The position numbers and the translations under genes are program-made. From Chrysomallon squamiferum (lineage: Eukaryota; Mollusca; Gastropoda; Neomphalida; Peltospiridae): 64,000 nucleotides of DNA. Where the stretch lies: assembly GCA_012295275.1 (NCBI GenBank), contig CM022665.1:327471-391470 (forward strand), in the 5' to 3' direction. Below, one piece after another: positions 1-11,766 of the stretch; positions within the stretch are counted from its first letter, which is position 1; the number at the start of each line of letters is the position of its first letter. The notes beneath the pieces are model-generated. The model ran no database searches. It had not been told where the DNA came from and saw only the letters and a list, made by a program, of their open reading frames with translations.

Positions 1-156
1 AGGGGAGAAGAAGTGCTGAACTTAATTCATCATTGCATTGCATACCTACCAACTCCATCTGCAAGGAAACTGAAGAATCATCCATTGATATTCAATGATG
101 TTTTCCAGGGAATAAATCAAATCATAAAATCAAAACAAAACTATCAACATGTTTAA
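1..156 (+). other. Open frame at window edge, unrecognised
   Basis: A reading frame without an ATG is open from base 2 to a TAA at about 154-156, about 50 codons, with coding-like composition (it reads EEVLNLIHHCIAYLPTP near its start). From about base 85 onward the DNA is homologous to the sequence just upstream of the intact IAP repeat exon (about 45,805-45,935), where the frame is not open, so the downstream half is probably intronic. It may be the last bases of an exon or transposon remnant cut by the window edge. No family recognised. Confidence 0.2.
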
Positions 157-239
157 CCTATAGTATTGTACGTTTATCAGACATAGAGAGTATTTTAAAT
201 TTTACATTAACTTTTTATCTTATAGACAAGTCAGCAATG

Positions 240-743
240 AGAAGTGATGAGAGAGAACAGCTGAGAAGTGATAAAACGGAACAGCTGAGAAGAGATGAGA
301 CAGAACAGTTGAGAAGTAATGAGACAGAACAGCTGAGAAGTGATAAGACAGAACAACTGAGAAGCAATGAGACAGAACAGCTGAGAAGTGAAGAGACAGA
401 ACAACTGAGAAGTGATGAGACAGAACAACTGAGAAGTGATAAAGCAGAGCAACAGAGAGGTAATGAGACAGAACAGTTGAGAAGTGAAGAGACAGAACAA
501 CTGAGAAGTGACGAGACAGAACAGCGGAGAAGTAATGAGAGAGAACAGTTGAGAAGTGATGAGACAAAACAACTGAGAAGTGACGAGACAGAACAGCGGA
601 GAAGTAATGAGAGAGAACAGTTGAGAAGTGATGAGACAGAGCAGTTGAGAAGAGATGAGACAAAACAACTGACAAGTGATGAGACACAAGAGTTGAGAAG
701 TGATGAGACAGAACAGCTGAGATATGATGAAACAGGACAGTGG
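240..743 (+). repeat. 24-bp octapeptide repeat, 21 copies
   Basis: Twenty-one 24-base units encode variants of R-S-D-E-T-E-Q-L, with substitutions such as RSNE, RSEE and RSDK. The units are more diverged than those of the 86-copy array at 45,952. The repeat lacks stops in several frames on both strands, so long antisense open frames here are shadows. Confidence 0.9.
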
Positions 744-1692
744 AGAAGTTGTCGATATGATAACGCATTTACTCTAGAGAATCTGGCATATAATTATCAA
801 TTTAAATTGCGCGAATCCACCTGTGACAGGACTTCAGACAGTAGCGAAGGAACTGAATCGGAAGATGCGAGCACTGGTTACAGTCAGTCAGAAGCTGCAA
901 CTATTGATATAAATGAATCAGAACTGATGAGTAGTGACATAACAGGATCGTTTTTTTTTTAAACAAGAGAAGTAATACATGGAGATATTTATGAGAATGA
1001 AGTAGAACAGGCGGGTTTCATGGAAACAGAATCAGAAATTACTGATGATGAGAGAAATCAAACTGGAATGACGAGAAATGATGAATTAGGGACAGAACAT
1101 TTACACACTGTCAGATACAGGAGGGAGTGGGACAGATATGCGTCTTAGTTACAATTTTCTCTAACCTCAGCCTGGCCAAGTCGTCTTGCAGCTGCTGGAT
1201 TCTACTTTACTGGGACTGGTGATCGCGTTGTCTGCTTCAGCTGTGGTCAGAGCTATGATCAGTGGAGAGCCGCAGATAACCCAATGGAAATTCACAGACA
1301 AATCTCACCAAGCTGCAGATTTGTCCTGCGAGAGGAAGAAAATGAATCGATTAGGCTAAGTGATAATGATGAGCAGACTGTACAAGCATTCCTGGGCAGA
1401 TTATCTGTACCAGTGTCGGAATCTTCTGCTATTCAAAGTGAAACACTTCGTAATCGGAGCGAGTCTGAAAGTTCAGTTAGTGACAATGAACTGTTTGGAG
1501 TTTCTGAAACACCAAGAAATAACGTCGATAACATCGTTACCTCTGTTGGTCATGAAAATATTGTCGTATCTGCCGTTAGTTTGACTGGTACTGTAGCATC
1601 AGCTACTAATACCAGCTGTATGCCTACATTTACTGGTAATATTTGTAGTATACCCTCATGCACTTTTTCATCTACATCTACTGTAGACCTGA

Positions 1693-1800
1693 GATAACCC
1701 AATGGAAATTCATGGACAAATCTCACCAAGCTGCAGATTTGTCCTGGGAGAGGAAGAAAGTGAACCGATTGGGCTAAGTGATAATGATGAGCAGAGACTA
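1693..1800 (+). repeat. Partial tandem duplication of the BIR second half
   Basis: Bases about 1693-1800 closely match about 1276-1380 (the stretch from the conserved DNPMEIH to LSDNDEQ) but lie in a different reading frame, about 417 bases downstream. The duplicate carries H and C zinc ligands without the CxxC half, so it cannot form a BIR alone. It adds to the evidence that this copy is decaying. Confidence 0.75.
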
Positions 1801-1978
1801 CAAGAATTAAATCTGAAGAAACGAGTGGTGAATTTACTGACGCAAAAAATAGTACAAAGTGCGCATCTGAAGGTATATTGTAGTTTTATTTCACTACATT
1901 TTATTAATTTATTTATTTATTGATCTTGTTATTACTATAGTTACATTATTGCTATATTTGTTCTTGTTCTCGTTGTTC

Positions 1979-2013
<35 letters not shown>

Positions 2014-2365
2014 ACCATTATTACGTTTTATTAATTTATTTTCTATTTTTATTTATTTATTCAGTAATTCATTCATTCATTCATTTATTATGTTGTAACT
2101 ATTGTTATGGTTGCTGTCATTAATGTTACTGGTGATGCTATTATCATCATCATCATCATCATCATCATTATTATTATTATTATTACCTGATACATTTCGA
2201 TAACAAAAAGGTAACGTAAGGAAGAACGAAAGGTACAACATTTTAATAAATAGATAAAACATTTTGAAGAGTCAAAGTTACTTTTGTGATTGTGTCAAAG
2301 ATTTTATACTTCAACGTATATAACTTTTTTATAACTAAAGAAGTATTTGAAAAATTGTGTTGCAA

Positions 2366-2367
<2 letters not shown>

Positions 2368-2417
<50 letters not shown>
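2368..2417 (+). repeat. (GA)n microsatellite
   Basis: Pure GA dinucleotide run in the intron before the RING exon of the broken IAP copy. Comparable CT or GA runs lie at 5729-5772 and about 57,979-58,017. Confidence 0.95.
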
Positions 2418-2419
<2 letters not shown>

Positions 2420-2674
2420 CATAGAACTAATTGTTTCAAACATTTTGTGTAGCAAAGTACACACATTAATATTATTATTATTATTAATATTATTATTATT
2501 ACTTTAAAACGAATTTTCTTGTTTCAAAGTTTATATCCTTCAAACTATACAAATTGTTTGATTTTAAAACTATATTGTTTATTTTATTAGTTTCAAAATA
2601 TACGTAATATTTGACGTACAAAATTATCTTATTTTTATAACATACTTTTTGATATTTAATACATTCCTTCTCAG

Positions 2675-2841
2675 ATGACAATGAAGAATTCATCTGCAAA
2701 ATTTGTCTTGAAAACAGGGTCAGAATAATGTTCCTACCCTGCGGTCATATTTGTTGCTGTGAAGATTGTACACCCAGACTGCGAAGATGTCCACTTTGTA
2801 GAGAGATAATCCAAGCCACTGTGCGAGCTTTCTTGTGTTAA
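2675..2841 (+). CDS. RING-finger last exon of the first IAP copy
   Basis: The acceptor AG is at 2673-2674 and the exon opens in phase 1 with a split GAT codon. It encodes CKICLENRV, then FLPCGHICCCEDC, then RCPLC, the C3HC4 RING of IAP proteins, and ends about 11 residues after the last zinc cysteine (ATVRAFLC then TAA). All eight ligand positions are present. RING domains of IAPs bind E2 enzymes and catalyse ubiquitin transfer. The exon itself is intact even though upstream exons of this copy are broken. Confidence 0.85.
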
Positions 2842-3984
2842 TCTGATTCTGATCATTTTTATTATAATATGTTTTAAAGATGATGATGTGATGAACTTTG
2901 ATTCACCGGAGAAAGTTGTAACAAACAGTATGAATAGATTTGTTTGAGTTTCGCACTAACAATTTGAGAAATATGATTTGTGACTGTTACCCTAGATAAT
3001 ATGTCTGAGCTATTTGTTTATGACTGTTTTATAATGTACATGAATACTAAGTGTGTGTAGTACAGTGATTTAGTTTATGAACAAAATACGCAAACAGTGT
3101 AAACAATGTCGAAAACCCAAAGTTAAAAATATATAACCCCAAAGTAAGTACATTACAGTACGCATTATGGCCTTCACATTATTAGAAAACTATGACTTTG
3201 CTTTTTTAAATACTTGGGGAAATGTTGCGATTCCATAAAATTAACAATTTTTTTACCTTCATTATTTTTATTTTTTTTAAATATTTAAATAAACAAAACA
3301 ACAACAACAACAACAACAAAAAGTAAAAAAAAAATAAATAAAATAAATAACACTGATTAATTATCTGGAATTTCAAAATTAATATTATCCGATATGTACA
3401 ATAGAAACGAATAAACCAGTGGCATTACGGATTATGACAATTAATTCATTGTTTCTGCCCATTTATATTATAAAATGTTTTTGATTATTATTATTATTAT
3501 TTTTATATGACGACGTGATGAATTTTTATTTACTACTACTATTACTATCAGTATGTCTATGACAGTTAACAGAAATAGACAATTTATATATTCCGTTACT
3601 GTCACAAGGAGAAATTTTGTACATTAAATTATAAACATAAACAAAGACTGGTTAAAACCTGCCTCTGTCAAAATTATCAGAAACAGTACAATTTATAATC
3701 CATTCTGACATAACAGTTAGGAGTTCAATATGTAATAAACATGGCAAAAGCTTCATAAATTATTACAGCACAAAGAAATAATAGCAATTAAACATATAAC
3801 AAAGAAATATTCACTTAGAATTCTGTCGTGTACACCGAGGCTGTGCGCATTACAACATGGTGGAAGTTTGAAGAAAATTAGCTGCAGTATTTTATATCTT
3901 GTTTTTAAATATTTTAATATAAATACGGTTAAAACAAATTATTATTAATACATGACATCTTATATGACAAAATAACCTGGATCT
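2842..3984 (+). other. 3' flank of the first IAP copy
   Basis: AT-rich non-coding DNA. About 2842-3200 matches the 3' flank of the second IAP copy (50,002 onward, resuming about 51,810-52,040 after a LINE insertion), so the flank was duplicated with the gene. Simple A/T and ATT runs are frequent. No further gene seen. Confidence 0.6.
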
Positions 3985-4437
3985 ATGCCAGCAAATAAGA
4001 AGAAGGGACGGAAGAAGAAAGAAAACAATCACAAGCGGATAAAAATGAAAGAAAAGATGGTGACACCTTCTCCAACTATTGCGTCCAATACACAGTCACA
4101 CATTTTATTTAACACAGTATTCACTCGCTCGCCTGAATACAGAAATACCAAGTTCTGCCTTTGTTTCAAAAGCAAATTCCATCGTGGACCAACCAGATAT
4201 TTCAGAAATTGAATGAAATATCAAATACACTTCTTGCCATTTAGGAGAAGAAAAGTATTGAGAAACCATTACAAATTATTGAAACCAGTGTCAATAATTT
4301 TAAAATCAAACTGCATGAAAGTAACAAGAAAATCTCTGAGTTAGAAAAATCTATAAATTTTGTAAACACTAGTTTTGAAGAAGCCCGTACGGAAAGAAAT
4401 AATATCTTAGTTGCTCAGGTTGAATATTATAAAATGT
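3985..4437 (+). mobile_element. L1-like LINE ORF1 fragment
   Basis: Begins with ATG and a lysine-rich stretch (MPANKKKGRKKKENNHK). After frame changes it continues as a coiled-coil-like stretch (NKKISELEKSINFV at about 4325-4366), the pattern of the N-terminal basic region and coiled coil of L1-type ORF1 RNA-binding proteins. The first frame stops at 4212 and the coiled-coil part is in another frame, so it is a dead fragment. No ORF2 follows. The family call rests on pattern recognition. Confidence 0.5.
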
Positions 4438-4757
4438 AAAACATAACAAATTTTTTAGTATTTATAAATTAAGAAGAATCTTTATTAAATATAATTTACT
4501 TTCTGAACAAGCATTTAATTTTTCCATTGCTATTAATATTAATGAAATATGTAACTTGGTTTATTGATTGTTACTGTAGCTAGCTCTTTCTGATATCAGG
4601 ATTTCCACACAAAAAAAAAGTGATTTGGAAAATGAGACATACAGTTTGGTTTTACCATTTTTGTGGAAATGTTATAGCATTGTTCTGTAAGATATCTATA
4701 TTCCTATAATAAAAAATGTTTTTTTTTAAAAATGTCTGAACATTTTTTTGATTTTAG

Positions 4758-4829
4758 GATGTTGCATGGAAATTGAATAACTTGTCTGAATAACATCATC
4801 CTTACCAAAACACCCAAACTTAGATTACT
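4758..4829 (+). pseudogene. Decayed leucine-rich-repeat exon
   Basis: Exactly 72 bases between TTTTAG and GTGAGT. Its frame gives a leucine-rich-repeat pattern (L-H-G-N-stop-I-T, ending PKLRLL) with a TGA where a variable residue would sit. A 72-base exon, one 24-residue LRR, with the same split-codon phase as the exon at 5314, is the classic structure of extracellular LRR genes. The internal stop marks it as dead. Confidence 0.6.
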
Positions 4830-5313
4830 GTGAGTATTTTGTTTTTTTTTATCTGTTTTATAAAAATCTTATAAATCTTATTGTTTCTTTATTTTTAACA
4901 GATACACACACACACAGAGGATGTAACTGTTATAGTCTAAATATCAGCTTTATCCTGTGAAGGTTAGAATGCTGAATTGAAGCAAGTCTCTCCCAAAATA
5001 TTTCTTTTATCCTGCAATCCTAAATAATACCAAAATTAATTTCATTTCTCAAATCACCCACAATGAGACTAGTAAATTCACACAATTAGGTGCAAAAGAA
5101 GTAAATTTGAATAATATATATGTAAACAGCAAGCAATTTATCAAAGTGCAGAGTTCTATCCCATGAACCATTTGGTCAGTACCCCAAATAAACACACACA
5201 TTAATAAATGGTCCATGTTCAAAATGTCCTAACATTTGTAAAACATTCCACATAGATTACGAAAATAAAGTAAAAAGTACAGTTAAACAGCTTGTTAATA
5301 TTTTTATTTTCAG

Positions 5314-5385
5314 CTCTCTCTATGCTAACCAGATCAGATGTATAACCCAGGAAGCTTTTGACAGACTTCATTACCTGTTAACACT
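5314..5385 (+). CDS. Leucine-rich-repeat exon (of a broken gene)
   Basis: A 72-base exon between TTTTCAG and GTAAGT. It encodes one full LRR, SLYANQIRCITQEAFDRL followed by HYLLTL, matching LxxNxIxxIxxxAFxxLxxLxxL of typical extracellular LRR proteins. It starts with one base and ends with two bases of split codons, matching its neighbours. It is open, but the exons on either side carry a stop or frameshifts, so the gene is probably a pseudogene fragment. Confidence 0.65.
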
Positions 5386-5725
5386 GTAAGTAGAACAAGA
5401 TACTCTCTGTTTATCCATCAGCAGAGTCACTCTCTTTCTCTTCAGTTCTAACTGGTCATCTTCATTAAATCTTTTATCTCTTATAAATATCTAATTACAA
5501 CTGTTCGAATTATTCTCTGTCTGAAGCTTTTTGACTGACGAACATTTGTGTTAAAATTGTAAATAATTTTGTCATAATATGTTTGTGGCTAGGTTGTTAC
5601 AAAATGCAGGAGAATTTCATTTATTGAATTATACTTGTTATTTTGTGTAAGAATTTATTAAATAGGTGATGATTGATCAGAAGTGACTTGATTTTGTAGG
5701 AACAGAAAAGTTAAATAAAAAAATG

Positions 5726-5779
<54 letters not shown>

Positions 5780-5857
5780 TCTTATGATCATTAGATCAAT
5801 TTTATATTCCCAATTAACAAATGAAGAATTTTTATTATAAAATGTTCTTTGTTTCAG

Positions 5858-6010
5858 AAATCTGACAAAATCCATTCAACTGTAACTGTCATCTGGGCTG
5901 GCTGGATGAGTGGTAGATACGTCATAACCAGAATGCCCACTTCATGCCCCCCCCACAGTCTGGAAAACACACCCATTCAGGACTTGAAACAGAAAGATTT
6001 TGTTTGTGAA
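5858..6010 (+). pseudogene. LRR C-terminal cap exon, frameshifted
   Basis: After a TTTCAG acceptor, one frame reads NPFNCNCHLGWLDEW, the start of an LRRCT cap. A shifted frame then gives CPPHSLENTPIQDLKQK followed by DFVCE, the second half (C-x2-P...I-x-DL...F-x-C). All cap cysteines can be found, but only across frame changes. Together with 4758-4829 and 5314-5385 this is the 3' end of a decayed LRR gene (Slit-, TLR- or LRR-receptor-like; cannot be narrowed). Confidence 0.65.
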
Positions 6011-6496
6011 AAAATAAAGCATAAAATTATTTTTAATTTCTGTCATTTCTTTCGTAAAAAGAATGTTATTTGTTATTTTTTATAGCTATAAATATCAATT
6101 TAACTAAAATAAAAAGAAAAAAGTAAAAGAAAAATAAAATAAAAATAATGAAAACAAATAAAATAAAATAGAATAAAATAAATGAAACATTTTTATACTC
6201 TATTGAAGTTTTAATTTTTGTCAGAAATGTCATATTGAATGTAGAAAAGAAATAATTGTAATTTTATATTTTGTCATAAAATAAAAGAAAGAAAATGAAA
6301 TAAAATAAAATAAAATAAAGAAATAAGAATAAATAAAGGATCAAAATAAAATTAGTTTTCTCTGTATTGTTTAAAATAATAAAATATGAACTGTATACTA
6401 TAAAAATGGAAACTATAAAAAATAATTTTTGTTATCATAAACTGTCAGTATCCTACATGCACTGTATCTAAATAATAAAATAAATAATATATAAAA
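6011..6496. other. A/T-rich low-complexity stretch
   Basis: Dominated by AAATA and AAAATA runs up to the assembly gap. No gene or recognisable repeat family seen. Confidence 0.6.
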
Positions 6497-6696
6497 NNNN
6501 NNNNNNNNNNNNNNNNNNNNNNNNNNNNNNNNNNNNNNNNNNNNNNNNNNNNNNNNNNNNNNNNNNNNNNNNNNNNNNNNNNNNNNNNNNNNNNNNNNNN
6601 NNNNNNNNNNNNNNNNNNNNNNNNNNNNNNNNNNNNNNNNNNNNNNNNNNNNNNNNNNNNNNNNNNNNNNNNNNNNNNNNNNNNNNNNNNNNNNNN
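6497..6696. other. Assembly gap (200 N)
   Basis: A run of exactly 200 undetermined bases, probably a scaffold join of conventional size; the true distance is unknown. Confidence 0.99.
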
Positions 6697-7739
6697 TTTA
6701 TATTTATCTATCAGAAAATCTTTCTAGAGGGATTTAAAGTAATAAAAATAGAATTAATATTATAATAACAACTTTTAGAAAAATGCTTTATTCATTTTAT
6801 TCGTCTTATTAATACACAAGAAAGTTCAAATATAAACAATATACCTAGTTATAAATGATCAATATTTATTAACTAGAATATATAAATAAATAAAATTAAA
6901 TAAGTAAGTAGTTAACAAATAAAATACTTAAATAGATAATGAAATGAACATATAAACAAAGAAATAAAATAAAATAAACAATTGTTGTCTAGAGTATCAA
7001 ATTTTTCCATGGATATTTAGCTAACTTTTACTTAGAACAAATAGTATTCAACAAAATATAAACAAAATAAATAAATAAGTAATAAAATAGAAAATGTTTT
7101 GTCTGCTATGAGATTATTCTAAACAGCAGCAGTTAGGATTTGGAATGTTACCAAGTTGATTTTGTGCTTTAGAAATTGAGACACGTAATCCATTAATATA
7201 GTCAGAACAACCCGTATACGTTTTTTATTTTCTGTTTTTAATATATCAGAGAGTTTGAGGCTGTCTTTATAGAAACAATGTTACTAGGAAATTTAAGTAA
7301 GTTTAAAAAAAAAAAAAAAAAAAATAAAGGAGTTTTCATTCATTTAATTTATATCTATAAATATACATTTATCTCTGCAGAGATATTTAAATTTTTAAAT
7401 GCATGACACTAATTTTAACATTACCATTGTTTATGTTGTATAAAAATTTCATAGCTATTCTCTGTCCATTTTGTTGATTCAGTGAGTCATGTAAAAACAT
7501 ACTTAGACACTGATTTAGTTACAGAGTTTAATAACATGACCAGTATTTGAAATAATAATTATGTTTTAACATATTAAACTTCTATGACAGAGATACTGAT
7601 CTTAATGAAAATAGAAGATGTCACGTTATGTTATTAGAAAAGTGTAGGTTTACCAAAAAAACATTAGACACATCGCATAGCCCAATATCGGAATATCACA
7701 AACAAATTTGAAGATAGAAATATTGAAGAATGTTACGTC

Positions 7740-7882
7740 CCAGAAAATGATATTTTAAAATGGAGTTCAGTGTCAACAGAATTAAAATTTACAAAAATCT
7801 TATTTCATTTTATTCACAAATCTGAAGGACGGAGTTTGCGTTCTAAGTGAAACAACAAGAAACACAGAACGTGCCACTGTAG
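7740..7882 (+). pseudogene. IAP linker-exon remnant, frameshifted
   Basis: The last 60 or so bases and the donor (GGTATATTG) match the BIR-to-RING linker exon of the IAP genes (donors at 1873 and 49,283). The intron after it also matches IAP intron 3 at about 49,675. Compared with the open copy at about 22,256-22,464 this one has single-base insertions that break the frame. No RING exon follows. Confidence 0.5.
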
Positions 7883-8344
7883 GTATATTGTAGATTTATT
7901 TCATTGTACTTGATTTATTTATCTCGTTAGTTAGTTTTCTTTTCTTCGTCTTCTTCTTTTTTTTTTTGTCTGTATTTTTCTTTACTATTGTTATCGTTAT
8001 TATTATTATTATTATTATTATTGTTGTGTTGTTGTTGTTATTTACTGTTCTATTATTGATCTTGTCATTACTGTTATTATTATTGTTATTATTAGTTATT
8101 ATTGTTGATGTTATTGCAGTTATTATTGTTAAATTCATAAAACGATGTAAAAGTTATTTTTATGAAAGTCTACAAACCATTTGTTTCAAAAGTTAGGTGA
8201 AGCAAAGTATGCATATTATTATTATTATTATAAAACACACACACACACACAAAAAATCACAAACACACACGAATACATGTCTAAAATTATTAGTTTTACG
8301 TTGCTAACATTATAAAATATTTCCGTGTACTTCTTTTCTTTTGT

Positions 8345-8356
8345 GAAACTGAAACC
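8345..8356 (+). promoter_or_regulatory. ISRE-type site (GAAACTGAAACC)
   Basis: Exact match to the IRF-binding core GAAANNGAAAC. It lies in a cassette that follows the decayed IAP linker at 7740-7882. The same site in the duplicated block is at 22,922. Confidence 0.5.
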
Positions 8357-9052
8357 TCTGTTATTTGTGACAAGGTTAAAAATGCAGTAAAAGGCACACC
8401 TACAAAAACACGCCGATAAAAGCGGGCCAACATAATAGCTGTGTCAGTGCGCCGTTAGTACGTACAGGTCAAACTTTTGATCAAACTTTAATCCTGGCAC
8501 AAAAGGAATCTGTGATAGGTTTTGACACTATTGTGAACCACTGTCAAAACTGTTATTTGTGATCATGAAGTTTAAAATAAAAGCACACCTTCATAAGAAT
8601 CCCGACATGACTGCATAGCCTTTTTTGCTTATTATTATTATTATTATGCAGTTTTTAACTTTACTATTTTGTTTAACATTGTTAACATTTTCACAGCTAA
8701 TAATGAAGGTTTTCTCGTCGATTTTATTAAATTCATTGGCTCATGTGAAACATGCATAGACCTTGGATTTAGTTTTAAGAAAGGTTTAATAATAAAACTA
8801 GTATTTTAAATAATGATTACGTTTTATCCTGTTTTACTATATTCATGTAATAGAGAAAAATGATTTTCTTTTGTATTTGTTACGAGCGACAACGAGAAGG
8901 TCACAAATATTTGTGTCTCCCACTTCTTGAATATCGTTCTCAATAACTGTTAGAAGTGTACAGAGTAAATAAGTGTTAAGACAAATATTTAAAATTATTA
9001 GATTTATGTTGCTAACATTATAAAGTATTTCTTTTTTCTTTCTCTCCTTCGT

Positions 9053-9063
9053 GAAACTGAAAG
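9053..9063 (+). promoter_or_regulatory. ISRE-like site (GAAACTGAAAG)
   Basis: GAAANNGAAA core kept, final C lost. It sits in a diverged second cassette about 700 bases after the site at 8345; the counterpart is at 23,631. Confidence 0.4.
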
Positions 9064-10347
9064 CTCTACTTTTAGAATTGAAGACCTGCTATTCCTGACA
9101 ACATTTCAGTTAAAATTGTCAAAAAACAATAACATTTGGACATTTTTAAATTTATTTTTACTACTACTATTATTATTATTATATACAGTAAAATATACAA
9201 GACAAATCAGTTAGCTAAGAATAAAATGTAAAAACAAACTAATAAACAAACAAACAAACAAACAAACAAAAAGAAAAGAAAAGAAAAGAAAATATACCTA
9301 CGAATATGTCGAAATTCTACTGGTATCTTATAATTTAGATATAATTTTTATTTAATTATTTATGAGAGCGTATGAGGAAAACTTTTTACCAGTTTTCACA
9401 GGGCGATAACAAAAGTTACTGTTAGACACAAAATGAAAAGTTTACAGTTTTGCAAGTCGACTCTGTATATTCAGAATATTATACAGAATCAGTTTTTTTT
9501 TTTATGTGCCACCATTTAGATCAGTTTTATTCCTGTCAGAGTTGGTTTTATGTATAATATATAGGAAAATCCAAAGATTCCAAATTGACTCCTGTTTAAT
9601 AACGAGTATTCAAAATAAAAATAAATATATATATATATATAGAATACTCTAATATTAATAAATATTAGTGTATTTGTACTGTAATTAAAGAAATATATTT
9701 TAATATTATTATTTTAATCTACTGAGTACATGAAAATATTATAAATGTTTGTATTTGTCTATCAGAAAATATTTCTAGATTTATGAAGAGTAAGTTAAAG
9801 TAATAAAATGGAACTCATTTAAAAATAACAACATTTAGAAATTGTTTATTCAAATCTTAGTTGGTCTTATTAAGGCATAAGACATAGGAAGTTATTATAT
9901 GAGAAAAGTTTATGAACATTTTAATAACAGTTTTCTATATATAGTAATTTATGTCTGTAAATATTCATTTATGTCTATAGATATATGTCTATTTTGTAAA
10001 TGTATGAAACTGGTTTCAATATTACTTTCTTGTTTACACTGTGTAAATTTTCACAGCTAATAACGATTTAATTTAGACCTTCGATTTAATTTAGTGAAAA
10101 GAGTTTAATAACATGACCAGTGTTTGAAATATTTATTAACATATTTCATTATATTCAGATAAAAGAGAAAACAAACGTTTTTTTTATTTATTATAAACGA
10201 CAACCAACAGGTCGCAAATACTGAAGTATCTCATTATCACCCTTCTTCAGTATCGTGTATAGAGTGAGTGTTCAGACAAACATTTAAAATTGTCAGCTTT
10301 ATTTTGATAACATTAGGAAATATTTCCGTGTTGTTTCTTTTTTTTCC

Positions 10348-10359
10348 GAAACCGAAACC
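10348..10359 (+). promoter_or_regulatory. ISRE-type site (GAAACCGAAACC)
   Basis: Perfect GAAANNGAAAC core. About 25 bases downstream is a decayed STAT-type site (TTCCGGTAA at 10,382) and an HSF half-site pair (TTCGAGAA at 10,393). This is the same order as the intact composites at 28,580 and 60,585. Confidence 0.5.
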
Positions 10360-10737
10360 TCTATTTTTACGACTAAAATATTTCCGGTAACGTTCGAGAA
10401 AAATCAAAGGGAAAAATCGATGTGTTTATCAGTGTGTTTGAGCTGTCATTTACATAAGTCATCTGATTAGGAATTTAGGTAAGTTAATAAACATTTTAAT
10501 GTTTTCTTCATCCAGTAAAGAGATATTAATGAAACTAATTTTAATTTTTCTTCCAAGTTTCATAGCACATATCGAAGCTTTTCTAGTCGATTTCATTCAA
10601 TACAAACACTTATATAAAAAGCACATTCGATTTAGTTGAAGGAGATGAATAACAGGACCAATATATGAAATAAAAATTACACATTTACCTACCTTCAAAT
10701 CGACATTATTTTGTATTTGTTAGGAGCGACAACGAAA

Positions 10738-10755
10738 AGGTCACAAATATTGACC
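10738..10755 (+). promoter_or_regulatory. Inverted AGGTCA/TGACC pair, 7-base spacer
   Basis: AGGTCA and TGACC face each other across seven bases, the half-sites used by nuclear receptors. The same arrangement and spacing occurs at 20,685, 28,384 and 60,429, each about 150-200 bases before an ISRE. Whether any receptor uses a 7-base inverted spacing here is unknown. Confidence 0.35.
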
Positions 10756-10894
10756 CGTTTGTGTCGCCCACTTCTTGAATATTTTTCTCGGTAACTTAGG
10801 AGTGTATAGAGTAAGTACTAAGACAAATATTTAAAATATTTAGCTTTTTGTTACTAACATTATAAAATATTTCCGTGTTATTCTTTTCTTTTGT

Positions 10895-10906
10895 GAAACT
10901 GAAACC
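10895..10906 (+). promoter_or_regulatory. ISRE-type site (GAAACTGAAACC)
   Basis: Perfect core, 140 bases after the inverted AGGTCA pair. No STAT- or HSF-type site follows. Confidence 0.5.
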
Positions 10907-11186
10907 TGTATTATGCCTAACAAGATTTAAGTTAACAGTGTAGAAAGCATTTGATAATTTTTTTAAATTAAATTTTATTTAATTAATTATTTTATCTAGT
11001 TTTGTTTATATGTATCTTTCTAAATAAATTATATTTTATTCTACAAAAAATGCACATATTTTATTTAAATTACGACTAAGTACATCATTTACATGACAAA
11101 AGTTCTTGTATATAATTTTCCTATATGAATAAAACGTATTCAGATTTCAATAAACATTTTTTAAGTCTTTTTATTATGACATTTTC

Positions 11187-11379
11187 TTATTGGGCGGTGA
11201 GAAAAGCTGCTGTTAGACACAATATAAACAGTTTACAATTTAGCAGGTAGGTTCTGTATATTCAGAATTGCATACATAATCTCTTATTGGGCGGTGAGAA
11301 AAACTGCTGTTAGACACAATATAAACAGTTTACAATTTTGCAGGTAGGCTCTGTATATTCAGAATTGCATACATAATCT
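11187..11379 (+). repeat. Local tandem duplication of about 96 bp
   Basis: Two adjacent copies of a segment containing TTATTGGGCGGTGAGAAAA, near-identical. Single copies of the same segment occur in other cassettes (about 9,400, 21,000, 23,980 and 27,300). Confidence 0.8.
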
Positions 11380-11766
11380 CTTCTTGTTATTGTGATCAGT
11401 TGTATTCCTGTCAGAATTGGTTTTATGGACAATGTACAGGAAATTCCAAAGATTCGAACCTGAATATTCAAACAAAACAAACTGCAATAGCTGTAATAAA
11501 AATAAAGATTAGTGTATGTTTATTATAATTAAAGTAATATATTTTAATATTATTATATTTTATACACGGCAAATGAGTATGCTGTAAATGAAAATAATAA
11601 AATATTTATATTTGTCTATTCAGCAAACTATAGATAAATCAATAGTTTAATAAATAAATAAATAAATAACATAATGTGTGTTGCGTGTATTGTGATATTT
11701 ATCTGATTAGCGGTTCAGCGGAAAGTCGCCCAGTTTATTTATAACCCTTTTTTCAACGTTACTTGA

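Larger units (their letters stand above)
226..2841 (+). pseudogene. Broken BIR-RING inhibitor of apoptosis (IAP) copy
   Basis: An IAP-family gene whose parts are recognisable but whose frame is broken. After an acceptor (AG at 224-225) a phase-1 exon begins with 21 octapeptides of the RSDETEQL type (240-743). The same frame runs through a TAA (960-962, right after a ten-T tract) and a TAG (1146-1148) into a BIR domain at about 1170-1340, with CFSCG, then H, then C in the canonical C-x2-C-x16-H-x6-C spacing. It ends at 1695-1697. Bases about 1693-1800 repeat the second half of the BIR in another frame. A linker exon (frame SEETSGEFTDA, donor at 1873) and a RING exon (2675-2841) follow. Unlike the intact copy at 45,938, the BIR has no intron. 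Known IAP function is caspase/adaptor binding by BIR and E3 ubiquitin ligation by RING; this copy probably cannot make the full protein. Sequencing error at the T tract could explain one stop but not both. Confidence 0.75.
6697..10960 (+). repeat. Segmental block duplicated at about 21.3-25.95 kb
   Basis: From just after the gap to about 10.96 kb the sequence matches about 21,300-25,950 in direct orientation, with small indels throughout. It contains an IAP linker-exon remnant, several ISRE-bearing cassettes and AT-rich filler. The 21-26 kb copy often keeps frames that are broken here. About 1.2 kb of filler (9.3-10.2 kb) is homologous but rearranged. Confidence 0.7.
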
